The notes under the pieces: model-generated
Databases searched by the model: none
What the model saw: the letters and a program-made list of their open reading frames with translations, nothing else
What the model was told of the DNA's origin: nothing
Origin: Synergistaceae bacterium
Lineage (GTDB): Bacteria; Synergistota; Synergistia; Synergistales; Thermovirgaceae
Assembly: GCA_003446665.1 (NCBI GenBank)
Contig: DMCT01000033.1
Location: 28,869 to 35,645, forward strand
DNA length: 6,777 nucleotides
Reading direction: 5' to 3'
In this document: positions 1 through 6,660 of the stretch, in pieces
Numbering within the stretch: the stretch's first letter is position 1
Layout of the letters: every line of letters starts with the position of its first letter
Program-made: the position numbers and the translations under genes

Positions 1-2520
1 GGAGTCTCCTTCGTCGGGGTCTTCGTCTGGTCTTACCGCGGATTCCTCCATTGTTTCGACTTCTTTTTTGAGCCTAGCCGCCTTTTTCACCCACCCTCGC
101 AGTTTTTTCATGGCCTTTCCGTGAATGGTGCCTTCGGGATAACCTCCCTTTTCATCCGGCTCCCCTGCTGGGATCCCGGTGAGTATTTCTATTCCTTCTT
201 CAATTGTTTCCACGGGCCAGATATTGAACTTGCCCTCTTCGACTGCCGTTATCAATTCATGATCGAGCATTAGGTTCTTTACGTTTTGTTTCGGTATAAT
301 AACTCCCTGGTTTCCGGTGAGTCCTGAGGTTTTGCAGTATTCAAAAAAACCCTCAATTTTCTCGTTAACACCACCTATAGGCTGTATGTTCCCATGCTGG
401 TCTACGGATCCGGTAACTGCGATTCCCTGCCTTAGAGGAACGTCCGAAAGTGCCGAAAGAAGGCAATAAAGTTCGGTAGAAGAGGCGCTGTCTCCCTCGA
501 CGCCGGAATAAGTCTGCTCAAAGGTAATCCGTGCAGTCAGGGAAAGGGGCATATCCTGGGCATACTTTTTCCCGAGGTAGCTTCCAAGTATCAAAAGCCC
601 CTTGTTGTGAATAGGGCCGGTCATCTTGACTTCCCGCTCTATGTTGACTATTCCCTCGCTGCCCATGTAGACGTTTGCTGTTATCCTGACGGGATGCCCG
701 AAAACGTGATCGCGCATGTCTACGACTGTCAATCCGTTTATCTGGCCGATTCGTTCTCCGTGGGTCTGAATCCTGATAGTTTTCTCCGAAAAAGCCCTGT
801 GCAAACGTTCTTCCACCAGGTTCACCCTGAAAGCTTTTTCTTTCAAGGCTTTCCTTACGTGCCTGGAGCCTACTGTTACTTCGCCTTCTGTCCCCGCCCA
901 GGCAGAAGCCTCAACTATCACTTCCGTGATTTTGTTAAACTGAGTTGACATTCTTTCGGAATGTCCGGCTAAACGGGACGACCATTCGATCAATTCTGCA
1001 ATTCCTTCAGCGGAGAAATGCCTGTGGCCTTCTTTTGTTACGTAACCGCTTACGAAACACGCCATCTGTTTTTCCGTTTCAGCGGTTCTGGGCATGTCGA
1101 CGTCGAAATCGGCTTTTATTTTGAAGAGCTTTTGGACTTCGGGATCATATATGTTGAGCAGGTAATAGAGCCATGGAGTCCCTATAAGCACCACTTTCGT
1201 CCGAAGTTGTACGGGTTGCGGCCTTAGTGAAGAAACAGGTATCATCCCGAGTTGTTCCCCGAGGTTTTCCACAGCCAGTTCCTGGGTCCGAAGAGCACGT
1301 TTGAGGGCATCCCAAGACATGAAGTTCCGTAAAACTTCCTCGGCGTGCAAAACAAGATAGCCGCCGTTCGCCCTTTGTATCGCTCCGGCAACTACTTTTC
1401 TGAAATCCGTAGTAAGAACACCTTGCCTGCTTTCATATTCGATCTTGCCGCACAGGTTGTAGTATGTGGGGTTCGTCTCCCAAATCACGGGCGCACCCGC
1501 CTCGGGGTCGTTGCTTACGAAAACGTTTACGGAATAGCGGCTGAAATCTACTTCCGGTCCGCTGTCGTCTCTTGCCGCTGCGACAAAGATATTGAAGTTT
1601 TCGATAATGTCTTCCGTCAGGGCATCGATCCATTCCCCCAACTTCCCTTCCGCCTGAAAACGTTCTTTAGTTTCCTGGAGGTAAGGACGAATGGCGCTTC
1701 TGCAGATTTCCGCCTCCAGATCGCGAATCTTTTCTTTCAGAGTTTTTTCCTTGTCACGGATTTTTCTAAGTACTTCGAGGGTTTTTTGTGAAACCTCCTC
1801 AGAAGCCTCCTGCAGGGCTTTCTTCTCTTCTTCCGAAAGTGCTTCGAAGTCTTCCTGCTGCATTTCCTTAAGCTTTTTCCCCGGACCGTTCCCGGAATTT
1901 CCCGCATCCTTTTCGTCGCTGTCTATTCCGTTTTTTTGTTGATCCGCTTCGCTTTTTTCCTCCTCTACCAGCGGTATATTTACAAATCCCTGGGGTGTCC
2001 GTTTGATGGCAAAACCTTTTTCCGCGGCCCATGTCCGCAATTCCTCCATCAGAGTATTTACCTGTTCCTGAAACTCCTTGACAAGTTGCGCCTTCGCATC
2101 TTCGTACTGGCTGTTTTCAAAGGCCTTGCTCAAGGCGCTTTTTAGTTCTTCAACGAGGTCATCCAGATGGGAAGCAAGTTTTTCCCCCTGGCCCGCTGGT
2201 ATGTTTATAGCCAAAGGCTCATCCGGGTTTTTGAAGTTATATACGTATATAACGTCATCGGGCGTCTTTTCTGACCTGGCCCTGTCGCGTATTCTTTCCA
2301 GCGAATAGGTAGTTCGACCGCTGCCATGATCTCCGACTACGAAGATGTTGTATCCCTTATTCTGTACCTCCAGCCCGAAAGAAATCGACTTCACTGCCCG
2401 TTCTTGCCCAATAAGGGCATCAAGGCATTCGACGTCCCGGGTCGTTTCCAGCCCAAGGGAATCGGGGTTCGTGCGTTTACGTAAATCCTCGATTTTCAGT
2501 GGTAGCGACGCCTTTTTCAT
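1..2520 (-). CDS. Lon-related ATP-dependent serine protease (AAA_32/Lon_C type), 3' end beyond window
   Basis: I translated this frame from the ATG at 2520 through 840 codons to base 1 without a stop, so the C-terminus is missing. It is a cytoplasmic AAA+ protease of the Lon-related type with an N-terminal AAA_32 module and a C-terminal Lon peptidase domain, expected to unfold and degrade proteins. A P-loop-like GDHGSGRT lies at residues 63-70. A charged low-complexity linker (about 186-216) and a helical, probably coiled-coil stretch (about 217-283) interrupt the ATPase. The family signature ANGGYLVL is at 384-391, the VVLIGTP strand near 443-449 and the RMSTQF segment at 523-528. The peptidase domain covers about 590-800, with catalytic Ser678 in GDSAS and Lys721 in NEK, 43 residues apart as in E. 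coli Lon (Ser679/Lys722). Walker A has Arg69 instead of Lys, and His392 sits where Walker B Asp is expected. The visible tail is acidic. It lies directly downstream of mnmA. It is not classical LonA, because the LonA N-domain is absent. Confidence 0.93.
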   Translation of the reverse strand, partial: MKKASLPLKIEDLRKRTNPDSLGLETTRDVECLDALIGQERAVKSISFGLEVQNKGYNIFVVGDHGSGRTTYSLERIRDRARSEKTPDDVIYVYNFKNPDEPLAINIPAGQGEKLASHLDDLVEELKSALSKAFENSQYEDAKAQLVKEFQEQVNTLMEELRTWAAEKGFAIKRTPQGFVNIPLVEEEKSEADQQKNGIDSDEKDAGNSGNGPGKKLKEMQQEDFEALSEEEKKALQEASEEVSQKTLEVLRKIRDKEKTLKEKIRDLEAEICRSAIRPYLQETKERFQAEGKLGEWIDALTEDIIENFNIFVAAARDDSGPEVDFSRYSVNVFVSNDPEAGAPVIWETNPTYYNLCGKIEYESRQGVLTTDFRKVVAGAIQRANGGYLVLHAEEVLRNFMSWDALKRALRTQELAVENLGEQLGMIPVSSLRPQPVQLRTKVVLIGTPWLYYLLNIYDPEVQKLFKIKADFDVDMPRTAETEKQMACFVSGYVTKEGHRHFSAEGIAELIEWSSRLAGHSERMSTQFNKITEVIVEASAWAGTEGEVTVGSRHVRKALKEKAFRVNLVEERLHRAFSEKTIRIQTHGERIGQINGLTVVDMRDHVFGHPVRITANVYMGSEGIVNIEREVKMTGPIHNKGLLILGSYLGKKYAQDMPLSLTARITFEQTYSGVEGDSASSTELYCLLSALSDVPLRQGIAVTGSVDQHGNIQPIGGVNEKIEGFFEYCKTSGLTGNQGVIIPKQNVKNLMLDHELITAVEEGKFNIWPVETIEEGIEILTGIPAGEPDEKGGYPEGTIHGKAMKKLRGWVKKAARLKKEVETMEESAVRPDEDPDEGDS

Positions 2521-2527
2521 GTGAAGC

Positions 2528-2533
2528 CCTCCT
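2528..2533 (-). promoter_or_regulatory. Shine-Dalgarno AGGAGG for the Lon-related protease gene
   Basis: Read on the minus strand, AGGAGG begins immediately after the mnmA TGA stop (2534-2536) and lies 7 nt before the ATG at 2520. It fixes the protease start. The 13-bp spacing implies co-transcription, and probably translational coupling, with mnmA. Confidence 0.85.
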
Positions 2534-3562
2534 TCAGCATGTTTTTTCAATGATACCACCTCCAAGGGTTCTTTCACCCGAATAAAGAACAGAAGATTGA
2601 CCTGGTGCGACGCCGTATGCAGTTTCAAGACACTGAAGCCTGATCCCATCACGGGTTATCTGAAGGATCCTGGCATTGAGGAAGGATGAACGGTACCTGT
2701 GTCGCATGGACACTATCTGGCCGACAAAAAGGGCTTCATGTAAAATTACGTCACTGCATTCGATGACATTTACGCCGAGGTCCGACCTGCGTCCCACAAC
2801 CAGCGTGTTGGATTGCAGGTCTTTTGAGACAACGAACCATGGCCCCCCCGCGAGTCCAAGACCCTGACGCTGGCCTATTGTATATCCTGAAAGTCCATCG
2901 TGGGCACCAAGGGCTTTACCGTTAACGGAGCGAATTTCGCCCGCTCTGCTTTTGACGTTCTTTTTCAGAAAAAAGGGGAGCTCACCTTTTTTGAGAAAGC
3001 ACAGATCGTTGCTTTCTGATTCAGATTCAAAGAGGCCCGGGTAAAGTTTTTTGCCCATTTCCTTTATCTCGGCTTTTGTCCAGCGGCCAAGGGGGAAAAG
3101 GACCTCGCCGTAAAGCTCAGGCTTTAGACGATACAACATGTAACTTTGGTCTTTCTTTGGGTCGATGCCTCGCAAAAGGCAAAGTCGACTTCCTTTTCGA
3201 CCTATCCTCGCATAGTGCCCGGTAGCTACCGCATCACAACCCAACTTACAGGCCATTTCGAAAAGCCCTGAGAATTTTGTCTTTTCATTGCAAAAAACAC
3301 AAGGGTTCGGAGTCATTCCCCTTTCATAAAAGGAAACAAAGGTATCGATAATTGTTTTTTTAAAACGTGTTCTTAGATCGAGGATTGCGGGCTCTCTCAG
3401 GCCCAGGGCTTCTGCAGTCTCATGAGCCTTTCTGACAGTCTTGTCCTTGTTTTCCTCACTGAAAACAAGAGTGACAGGTAAAACCTCGTGCCCCTGTTCG
3501 CGAAGGAAATAAGCGCTCATCGTGCTGTCAATTCCACCGCTAAGGCCTAGGACCACTTTCAA
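2534..3562 (-). CDS. mnmA: tRNA-uridine 2-sulfurtransferase MnmA
   Basis: This cytoplasmic enzyme adenylates U34 in the anticodon of Glu, Gln and Lys tRNAs and inserts sulfur, giving the 2-thio part of (c)mnm5s2U. Counting from the TTG at 3562 (342 residues; E. coli about 368), the ATP-binding PP-loop SGGIDS is at 8-13. The first catalytic loop is NPCVFCN with Cys88 and Cys91. ATGHYAR and DQSYML follow, then the second catalytic Cys188 in NDLCFL, the GYTIGQRQGLG motif near 226-236, and a C-terminal barrel ending with LGGGII. I chose TTG because it puts the PP-loop at the N-terminus, as in other MnmA proteins, and a GGAAGG lies 10 nt upstream (3573-3578). An in-frame GTG at 3601 would add 13 residues but lacks a good ribosome-binding site. 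Cys at both ends of CxxC is a family variant; E. coli has Asp at the first position. It sits between cobO and the protease gene in the same orientation. Confidence 0.95.
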   Translation of the reverse strand: MKVVLGLSGGIDSTMSAYFLREQGHEVLPVTLVFSEENKDKTVRKAHETAEALGLREPAILDLRTRFKKTIIDTFVSFYERGMTPNPCVFCNEKTKFSGLFEMACKLGCDAVATGHYARIGRKGSRLCLLRGIDPKKDQSYMLYRLKPELYGEVLFPLGRWTKAEIKEMGKKLYPGLFESESESNDLCFLKKGELPFFLKKNVKSRAGEIRSVNGKALGAHDGLSGYTIGQRQGLGLAGGPWFVVSKDLQSNTLVVGRRSDLGVNVIECSDVILHEALFVGQIVSMRHRYRSSFLNARILQITRDGIRLQCLETAYGVAPGQSSVLYSGERTLGGGIIEKTC

Positions 3563-3572
3563 ATTAATACCG

Positions 3573-3578
3573 CCTTCC
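3573..3578 (-). promoter_or_regulatory. Probable ribosome-binding site of mnmA supporting the TTG start
   Basis: GGAAGG on the minus strand lies within a purine-rich run, 10 nt before the TTG at 3562. It supports that codon over the in-frame GTG at 3601. The spacing is slightly long, so the assignment is moderate. Confidence 0.5.
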
Positions 3579-3643
3579 TTTCCAGGATAAAAAATGCGCA
3601 CATCCCGATTTCAAAGGCTTGAGCACCAAATCCTTATGCCACT

Positions 3644-3689
3644 GCTTTTAGCGAGAAATTCCCCTAAAGTTCTGAGCTACGCTAAAAGC
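3644..3689 (-). repeat. 10-bp perfect inverted repeat in the cobO-mnmA intergenic region
   Basis: GCTTTTAGCG (3644-3653) and CGCTAAAAGC (3680-3689) are exact reverse complements with a 26-nt loop. In the minus-strand transcript, inner pairing of AGAA with TTCT and of TT with AA around one mismatch could lengthen the stem. It begins 10 bases after the cobO stop and lies upstream of mnmA. No U-run follows on the minus strand, so a classical terminator is unlikely. An attenuator, RNA processing site or mRNA-stabilising hairpin is possible. The rest of 3563-3698 shows no further gene. Confidence 0.7.
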
Positions 3690-3698
3690 CCGGCATTT

Positions 3699-4229
3699 TC
3701 AATATTCCGATCCCCTGCGTCCGGTGATACCTTTGCGGAAGGGATGTTTTATCTCCACCATTTCCGTCACGTAGTCTGCGTAATCGAGAAGTTCTGTTGG
3801 TGCGTTCCTTCCTGTCAGAACCACTTCCACGTGAGCTGGTCGCGATTTTAGCGCTTTCAGTGTTTCCGCGCTGGAAAGTATTCCGTAGTCTATTGCCACT
3901 ATGATTTCATCTAAAACGACAAGGTCATGACTGCCCTCGGAGAGGATGTTCAAGGCCTTCTCGAACCCTCGTCTGGCTTCCGAAATATCCACGGGATCTG
4001 GATTCCTCCTGTCGACAAAATCGGGGCGACCCGTAACAATATGGTCCACACTTTCGAGTTTCGCCAATCCGGAAATTTCTCCGTAAAAGGGCCAACCTTT
4101 CATGAACTGTACGAAGGCCACCCTTCCTCCATGTCCTGCAACACGAAGGGTCAAACCAAGCGCCGAAGTGGTTTTGCCCTTTCCCTCTCCGGTATACACA
4201 TGGACGAATCCTTTCTCGAAAAGAGCCAT
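3699..4229 (-). CDS. cobO: Cob(I)yrinic acid a,c-diamide adenosyltransferase (CobA/CobO/BtuR type)
   Basis: This cytoplasmic enzyme transfers the 5'-deoxyadenosyl group of ATP to Co(I) corrinoids, a step in adenosylcobalamin synthesis and salvage. The 176-residue protein carries the family's inverted-use P-loop GEGKGKTT at 14-21, then VAFVQFMKGW, a Walker-B-like VVLDEI and the C-terminal signature VLTGRNAP, ADYVTEM and KHPF. It ends in RRGSEY, comparable to the usual QxGIEx end. It is somewhat shorter than E. coli BtuR (196 residues) because it lacks the N-terminal extension, which is common. The ATG at 4229 has a purine-rich AGGGAG 7 nt upstream. It is first in the minus-strand run with mnmA and the Lon-related protease gene, and is divergent from hypF. 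No other cobalamin genes are adjacent, so whether it serves de novo synthesis or salvage cannot be told. I see no B12 riboswitch in the 105-bp upstream gap. Confidence 0.95.
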   Translation of the reverse strand: MALFEKGFVHVYTGEGKGKTTSALGLTLRVAGHGGRVAFVQFMKGWPFYGEISGLAKLESVDHIVTGRPDFVDRRNPDPVDISEARRGFEKALNILSEGSHDLVVLDEIIVAIDYGILSSAETLKALKSRPAHVEVVLTGRNAPTELLDYADYVTEMVEIKHPFRKGITGRRGSEY

Positions 4230-4236
4230 TTAGTCT

Positions 4237-4242
4237 CTCCCT
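4237..4242 (-). promoter_or_regulatory. Ribosome-binding site of cobO
   Basis: AGGGAG on the minus strand lies 7 nt before the ATG at 4229, inside the purine run AAAGGGAGAG. It supports the chosen cobO start. Confidence 0.6.
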
Positions 4243-4282
4243 TTCTGGTTTTAAAAATGTCTTTTTCATTTCAAAGTCGGGG

Positions 4283-4311
4283 TTGAGCACTTTCAGCCTC
4301 GGCATTACAAT
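4283..4311 (+). promoter_or_regulatory. Putative sigma70-type promoter of hypF
   Basis: TTGAGC (4283-4288) and TACAAT (4306-4311) are separated by exactly 17 bp. They match the consensus -35 at 4 of 6 positions and the -10 at 5 of 6. Transcription would start near 4318, giving a leader of only about 17 nt that still contains the hypF Shine-Dalgarno. It is inferred from sequence only. Confidence 0.55.
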
Positions 4312-4314
4312 GCC
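4301..4314. promoter_or_regulatory. Palindrome GGCATT-AC-AATGCC over the hypF -10 box, possible operator
   Basis: Two perfect 6-bp half-sites are separated by 2 bp and cover the predicted -10 TACAAT. A wider pair, AGCCTC (4295-4300) and GAGGCT (4324-4329), flanks it. A bound dimeric repressor here would block hypF transcription and could also affect the divergent cobO gene. No regulator family is recognised from the half-site. Confidence 0.35.
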
Positions 4315-4321
4315 TTCAGAC

Positions 4322-4327
4322 TGGAGG
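4322..4327 (+). promoter_or_regulatory. Shine-Dalgarno TGGAGG of hypF
   Basis: It lies 7 nt before the ATG at 4335 and only 1 nt before the in-frame TTG at 4329. It therefore selects the ATG as the hypF start. Confidence 0.75.
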
Positions 4328-4334
4328 CTTGTCA

Positions 4335-6608
4335 ATGTACCATAAGCGAAAGCTCAACGTAACCGGGGTTGTCCAGGGGATCGGGTTCCGGCCCTTCTGT
4401 GTTCGTCTGGCAAAGGAAATAGGTCTTTTTGGAACTGTTTCGAATACTTCGGCCGGTGTCCGTATAGAGATCGTAGGCACCAGGGAAAAACTTGACGAGT
4501 ACGAGTGCCGTCTATATACCGAGGCTCCACCGCTGGCAAACATTCAAAACATTTCTCGCCTGGACGAAGATTTAAAGGTCGAATCTTTGCCCGAAGATTT
4601 TGTCATACTGCCCAGCATAGCGGAAGAGAAAAATACTGTTTTGATACCTCCAGACATTGCTACCTGCGAGGATTGCATGCGTGAGATGAAAGATCGCACC
4701 GACCGTCGTTACAGATATCCTTTCATCAACTGCACAAACTGCGGGCCTCGTTTCAGCATTATTCGTGAACTTCCTTACGACAGGCCCAAAACGACGATGT
4801 CGGAATTTAAAATGTGTGAATTTTGTGGGCAAGAATACAGCGACCCCCAGAACAGAAGATTTCACGCGCAGCCTGTTGCGTGTCCAGAATGCGGACCACA
4901 CCTTTTACTCGTCGAAGGTAAAAGCGGAAAGCCCCTAGGCAACGAAAACCAGGCCCTTGATTTAGCCGTAAGTTTTTTGAAGGAAGGTTTTATCCTGGGC
5001 ATAAAGGGTTTGGGTGGATTTCATATAGCATGCCTTCCTGAAACCGGGCCGCTGGCCCTGTTGAGAGAACGGAAAAAAAGACCCCACAAGCCCTTCGCCG
5101 TCATGGCCAGAAACACTGAGACCGCAAGGGCCTTAGTCCACCTTTCTCCTGAAGCGGAACAAATGATGTGCTCCCCCAGAAGCCCGATAGTTATTTGTCC
5201 CAAAAGAAAAAGTTGTACCCTGAGCAGACTGGTTTCGCCAGGTCAGGACACTGTGGGCGTAATGTTACCCTACACACCTTTACACCACCTCCTCATGGAA
5301 CATATTCCACTGCTGGTGATGACGAGCGCAAATTTCTCGGAAAGCCCTATCCTGGCTACAAACAAAGAGGCCCTCGATGATCTGGCTGAAATCGTGGACT
5401 ACTTCCTTCTTCACGACAGAGAAATTCAAAACAGAATCGATGACTCGGTGGTTACCTTCGCTGGCAAAAGACCCATACTGCTGCGACGGGCCAGGGGCTT
5501 CGTCCCCCACCCTATCTTGTCGTCGAAAAACCTCCCCCCGATTCTTGCATCAGGGACCGAAATGAAGTCCACTTTCGCATTGTCTTTGGGGAAGTCTGTC
5601 ATTGTCAGTCAATATCTGGGAGACTTGAAGCGACTGGAAACAGCGCTATATTATGAAAAAACGCTGAAACATTTTCTGGACCTGTTCAAGTTTCAGCCCA
5701 AATTGCTGGTAAAAGATATGCACCCGCAGTATATTTCCGGTTTCATCGCCGACAAGGTACTTGCAAGCGCCGTTGAATCTCTGAAAGTTCAGCACCATCA
5801 TGCCCATATGGCTTCATGCCTGTTGGAAAAGGGAATCGAAGGACCTGCCATAGGGCTGATACTCGACGGAACGGGATACGGTCTTGACGGAACGATTTGG
5901 GGAGGGGAAATTCTTTTTGGTGACAGGCGCTCTTTTGAAAGGGCTGGACATCTTCTTCAGGCACACCTGCCTGGAGGAGAAAAAGCCATCGAAGAACCCT
6001 GGCGCTATGCCCTTTCCTTGTTTCTGGAAACTTTTGGCAAAAAGGAAGGAATGGAAAAAGCCTTTAGTCTCTGGCCGCAACATGCTGAGAAGATCAGGCC
6101 CGTGGCCGAATCTGTAACCGGTGCACCTGTTACTTCTTCATGCGGAAGGCTTTTTGACGCCTTCTCGGCAATCGCCGGAATCAGGGACAAAGTCACCTAT
6201 GACGGTCAGGGCGCGATGGAGCTCGAATCCTCGGCTGGCGGCGGTAAAGAAAAAACTCCTTTTGAAGTAATTTCAAAAGGAGGCGTTTACCAGGTCGATT
6301 GGCGCCCGGCAATCAGATGGACGGTTCAAAACCTGACCAAACTGGGGATATCGCGTGTATCGGCCGCCTTTCACCTCGGGCTTGCCGAATCGCTGGCTAT
6401 TGCTTGCCAAAAAGTGTCTTTCGACACCGGCGTCACGAAAGTAGTACTTTCGGGGGGAGTTTGGCAAAACCGTCGTTTGCTTTCCCTTTCGATTGCGGAG
6501 TTGAGAAAGAAAAACCTGATACCTTTCTGGCATACCTCACTATCGCCGAACGACGAAGCCGTTTCTGTCGGACAGATTGCCGTTGGAGCGGCTAAGCTGA
6601 TGGACTGA
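4335..6608 (+). CDS. hypF: [NiFe]-hydrogenase maturation carbamoyltransferase HypF
   Basis: HypF converts carbamoyl phosphate and ATP to carbamoyl-adenylate and passes the carbamoyl group to the C-terminal Cys of HypE. This is the source of the CN ligands of the [NiFe] active site, and the enzyme is cytoplasmic. The 757-residue protein is full length (E. coli about 750). An acylphosphatase domain (about 4-90) has VQGIGFR at 13-19. Two zinc-finger units have Cys pairs at 111/114, 133/136, 161/164 and 183/186. A YrdC-like adenylation domain (about 205-388) shows KRPHKPFAVMA, TSANFSESP and NRIDDSVV. A Kae1-like domain (about 400-757) has the metal motif HxxxH at 487-491, LDGTGYG near 510-516, LSGGVWQN near 705-712 and Asp740 in NDEAVSVGQ. 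No key residue appears lost. I chose the ATG at 4335 from its Shine-Dalgarno. It is divergent from cobO and convergent with the downstream glpX-like gene; no other hyp gene is in the window. Confidence 0.97.
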   Translation: MYHKRKLNVTGVVQGIGFRPFCVRLAKEIGLFGTVSNTSAGVRIEIVGTREKLDEYECRLYTEAPPLANIQNISRLDEDLKVESLPEDFVILPSIAEEKNTVLIPPDIATCEDCMREMKDRTDRRYRYPFINCTNCGPRFSIIRELPYDRPKTTMSEFKMCEFCGQEYSDPQNRRFHAQPVACPECGPHLLLVEGKSGKPLGNENQALDLAVSFLKEGFILGIKGLGGFHIACLPETGPLALLRERKKRPHKPFAVMARNTETARALVHLSPEAEQMMCSPRSPIVICPKRKSCTLSRLVSPGQDTVGVMLPYTPLHHLLMEHIPLLVMTSANFSESPILATNKEALDDLAEIVDYFLLHDREIQNRIDDSVVTFAGKRPILLRRARGFVPHPILSSKNLPPILASGTEMKSTFALSLGKSVIVSQYLGDLKRLETALYYEKTLKHFLDLFKFQPKLLVKDMHPQYISGFIADKVLASAVESLKVQHHHAHMASCLLEKGIEGPAIGLILDGTGYGLDGTIWGGEILFGDRRSFERAGHLLQAHLPGGEKAIEEPWRYALSLFLETFGKKEGMEKAFSLWPQHAEKIRPVAESVTGAPVTSSCGRLFDAFSAIAGIRDKVTYDGQGAMELESSAGGGKEKTPFEVISKGGVYQVDWRPAIRWTVQNLTKLGISRVSAAFHLGLAESLAIACQKVSFDTGVTKVVLSGGVWQNRRLLSLSIAELRKKNLIPFWHTSLSPNDEAVSVGQIAVGAAKLMD

Positions 6609-6619
6609 AAGGTGGAAAT

Positions 6620-6657
6620 GTTTACCCGGAACAGATTGGGACCTGATCCGGGTAAAC
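6620..6657. terminator. 10-bp inverted repeat between convergent genes, possible bidirectional transcription end
   Basis: GTTTACCCGG (6620-6629) and CCGGGTAAAC (6648-6657) are exact reverse complements with an 18-nt loop. They lie 11 bp after the hypF stop and 3 bp after the stop of the converging minus-strand gene. The position suits a shared terminator, but neither side has a clear T-run, so intrinsic termination is uncertain. Confidence 0.5.
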
Positions 6658-6660
6658 GAC

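Noticed and set aside
607..2308. Plus-strand open frames across the Lon-related protease region
   Set aside because: They overlap a continuous 840-codon minus-strand frame with clear protease motifs. Their translations are Phe/Ser/Tyr-rich and resemble no family, as expected of antisense shadows.
3644..3689. tRNA-like box A (TAGCTCAG, minus strand 3672-3679) within the hairpin
   Set aside because: No T-loop GGTTCRANYCC-like box at the right distance, no acceptor-stem pairing and no CCA. It does not fold as a tRNA.
4248..4274. Possible minus-strand promoter TTGAAA / TAAAAC for cobO
   Set aside because: The spacer is only 15 bp, the -10 match is 4 of 6, and the implied start would cut into the cobO ribosome-binding site.
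4329..4331. In-frame TTG as hypF start
   Set aside because: It sits only 1 nt after the TGGAGG Shine-Dalgarno. The ATG at 4335 has ideal 7-nt spacing.
4230..4334. Cobalamin riboswitch upstream of cobO
   Set aside because: The gap of about 105 bp is too short for the full aptamer, and I see no B12-box-like sequence on the minus strand.
3925..4335. 136-codon minus-strand frame overlapping cobO in another phase
   Set aside because: Nearly all of it lies inside cobO, which has intact family motifs. Only its first 35 or so codons fall in the intergenic region, and I recognise nothing in them.
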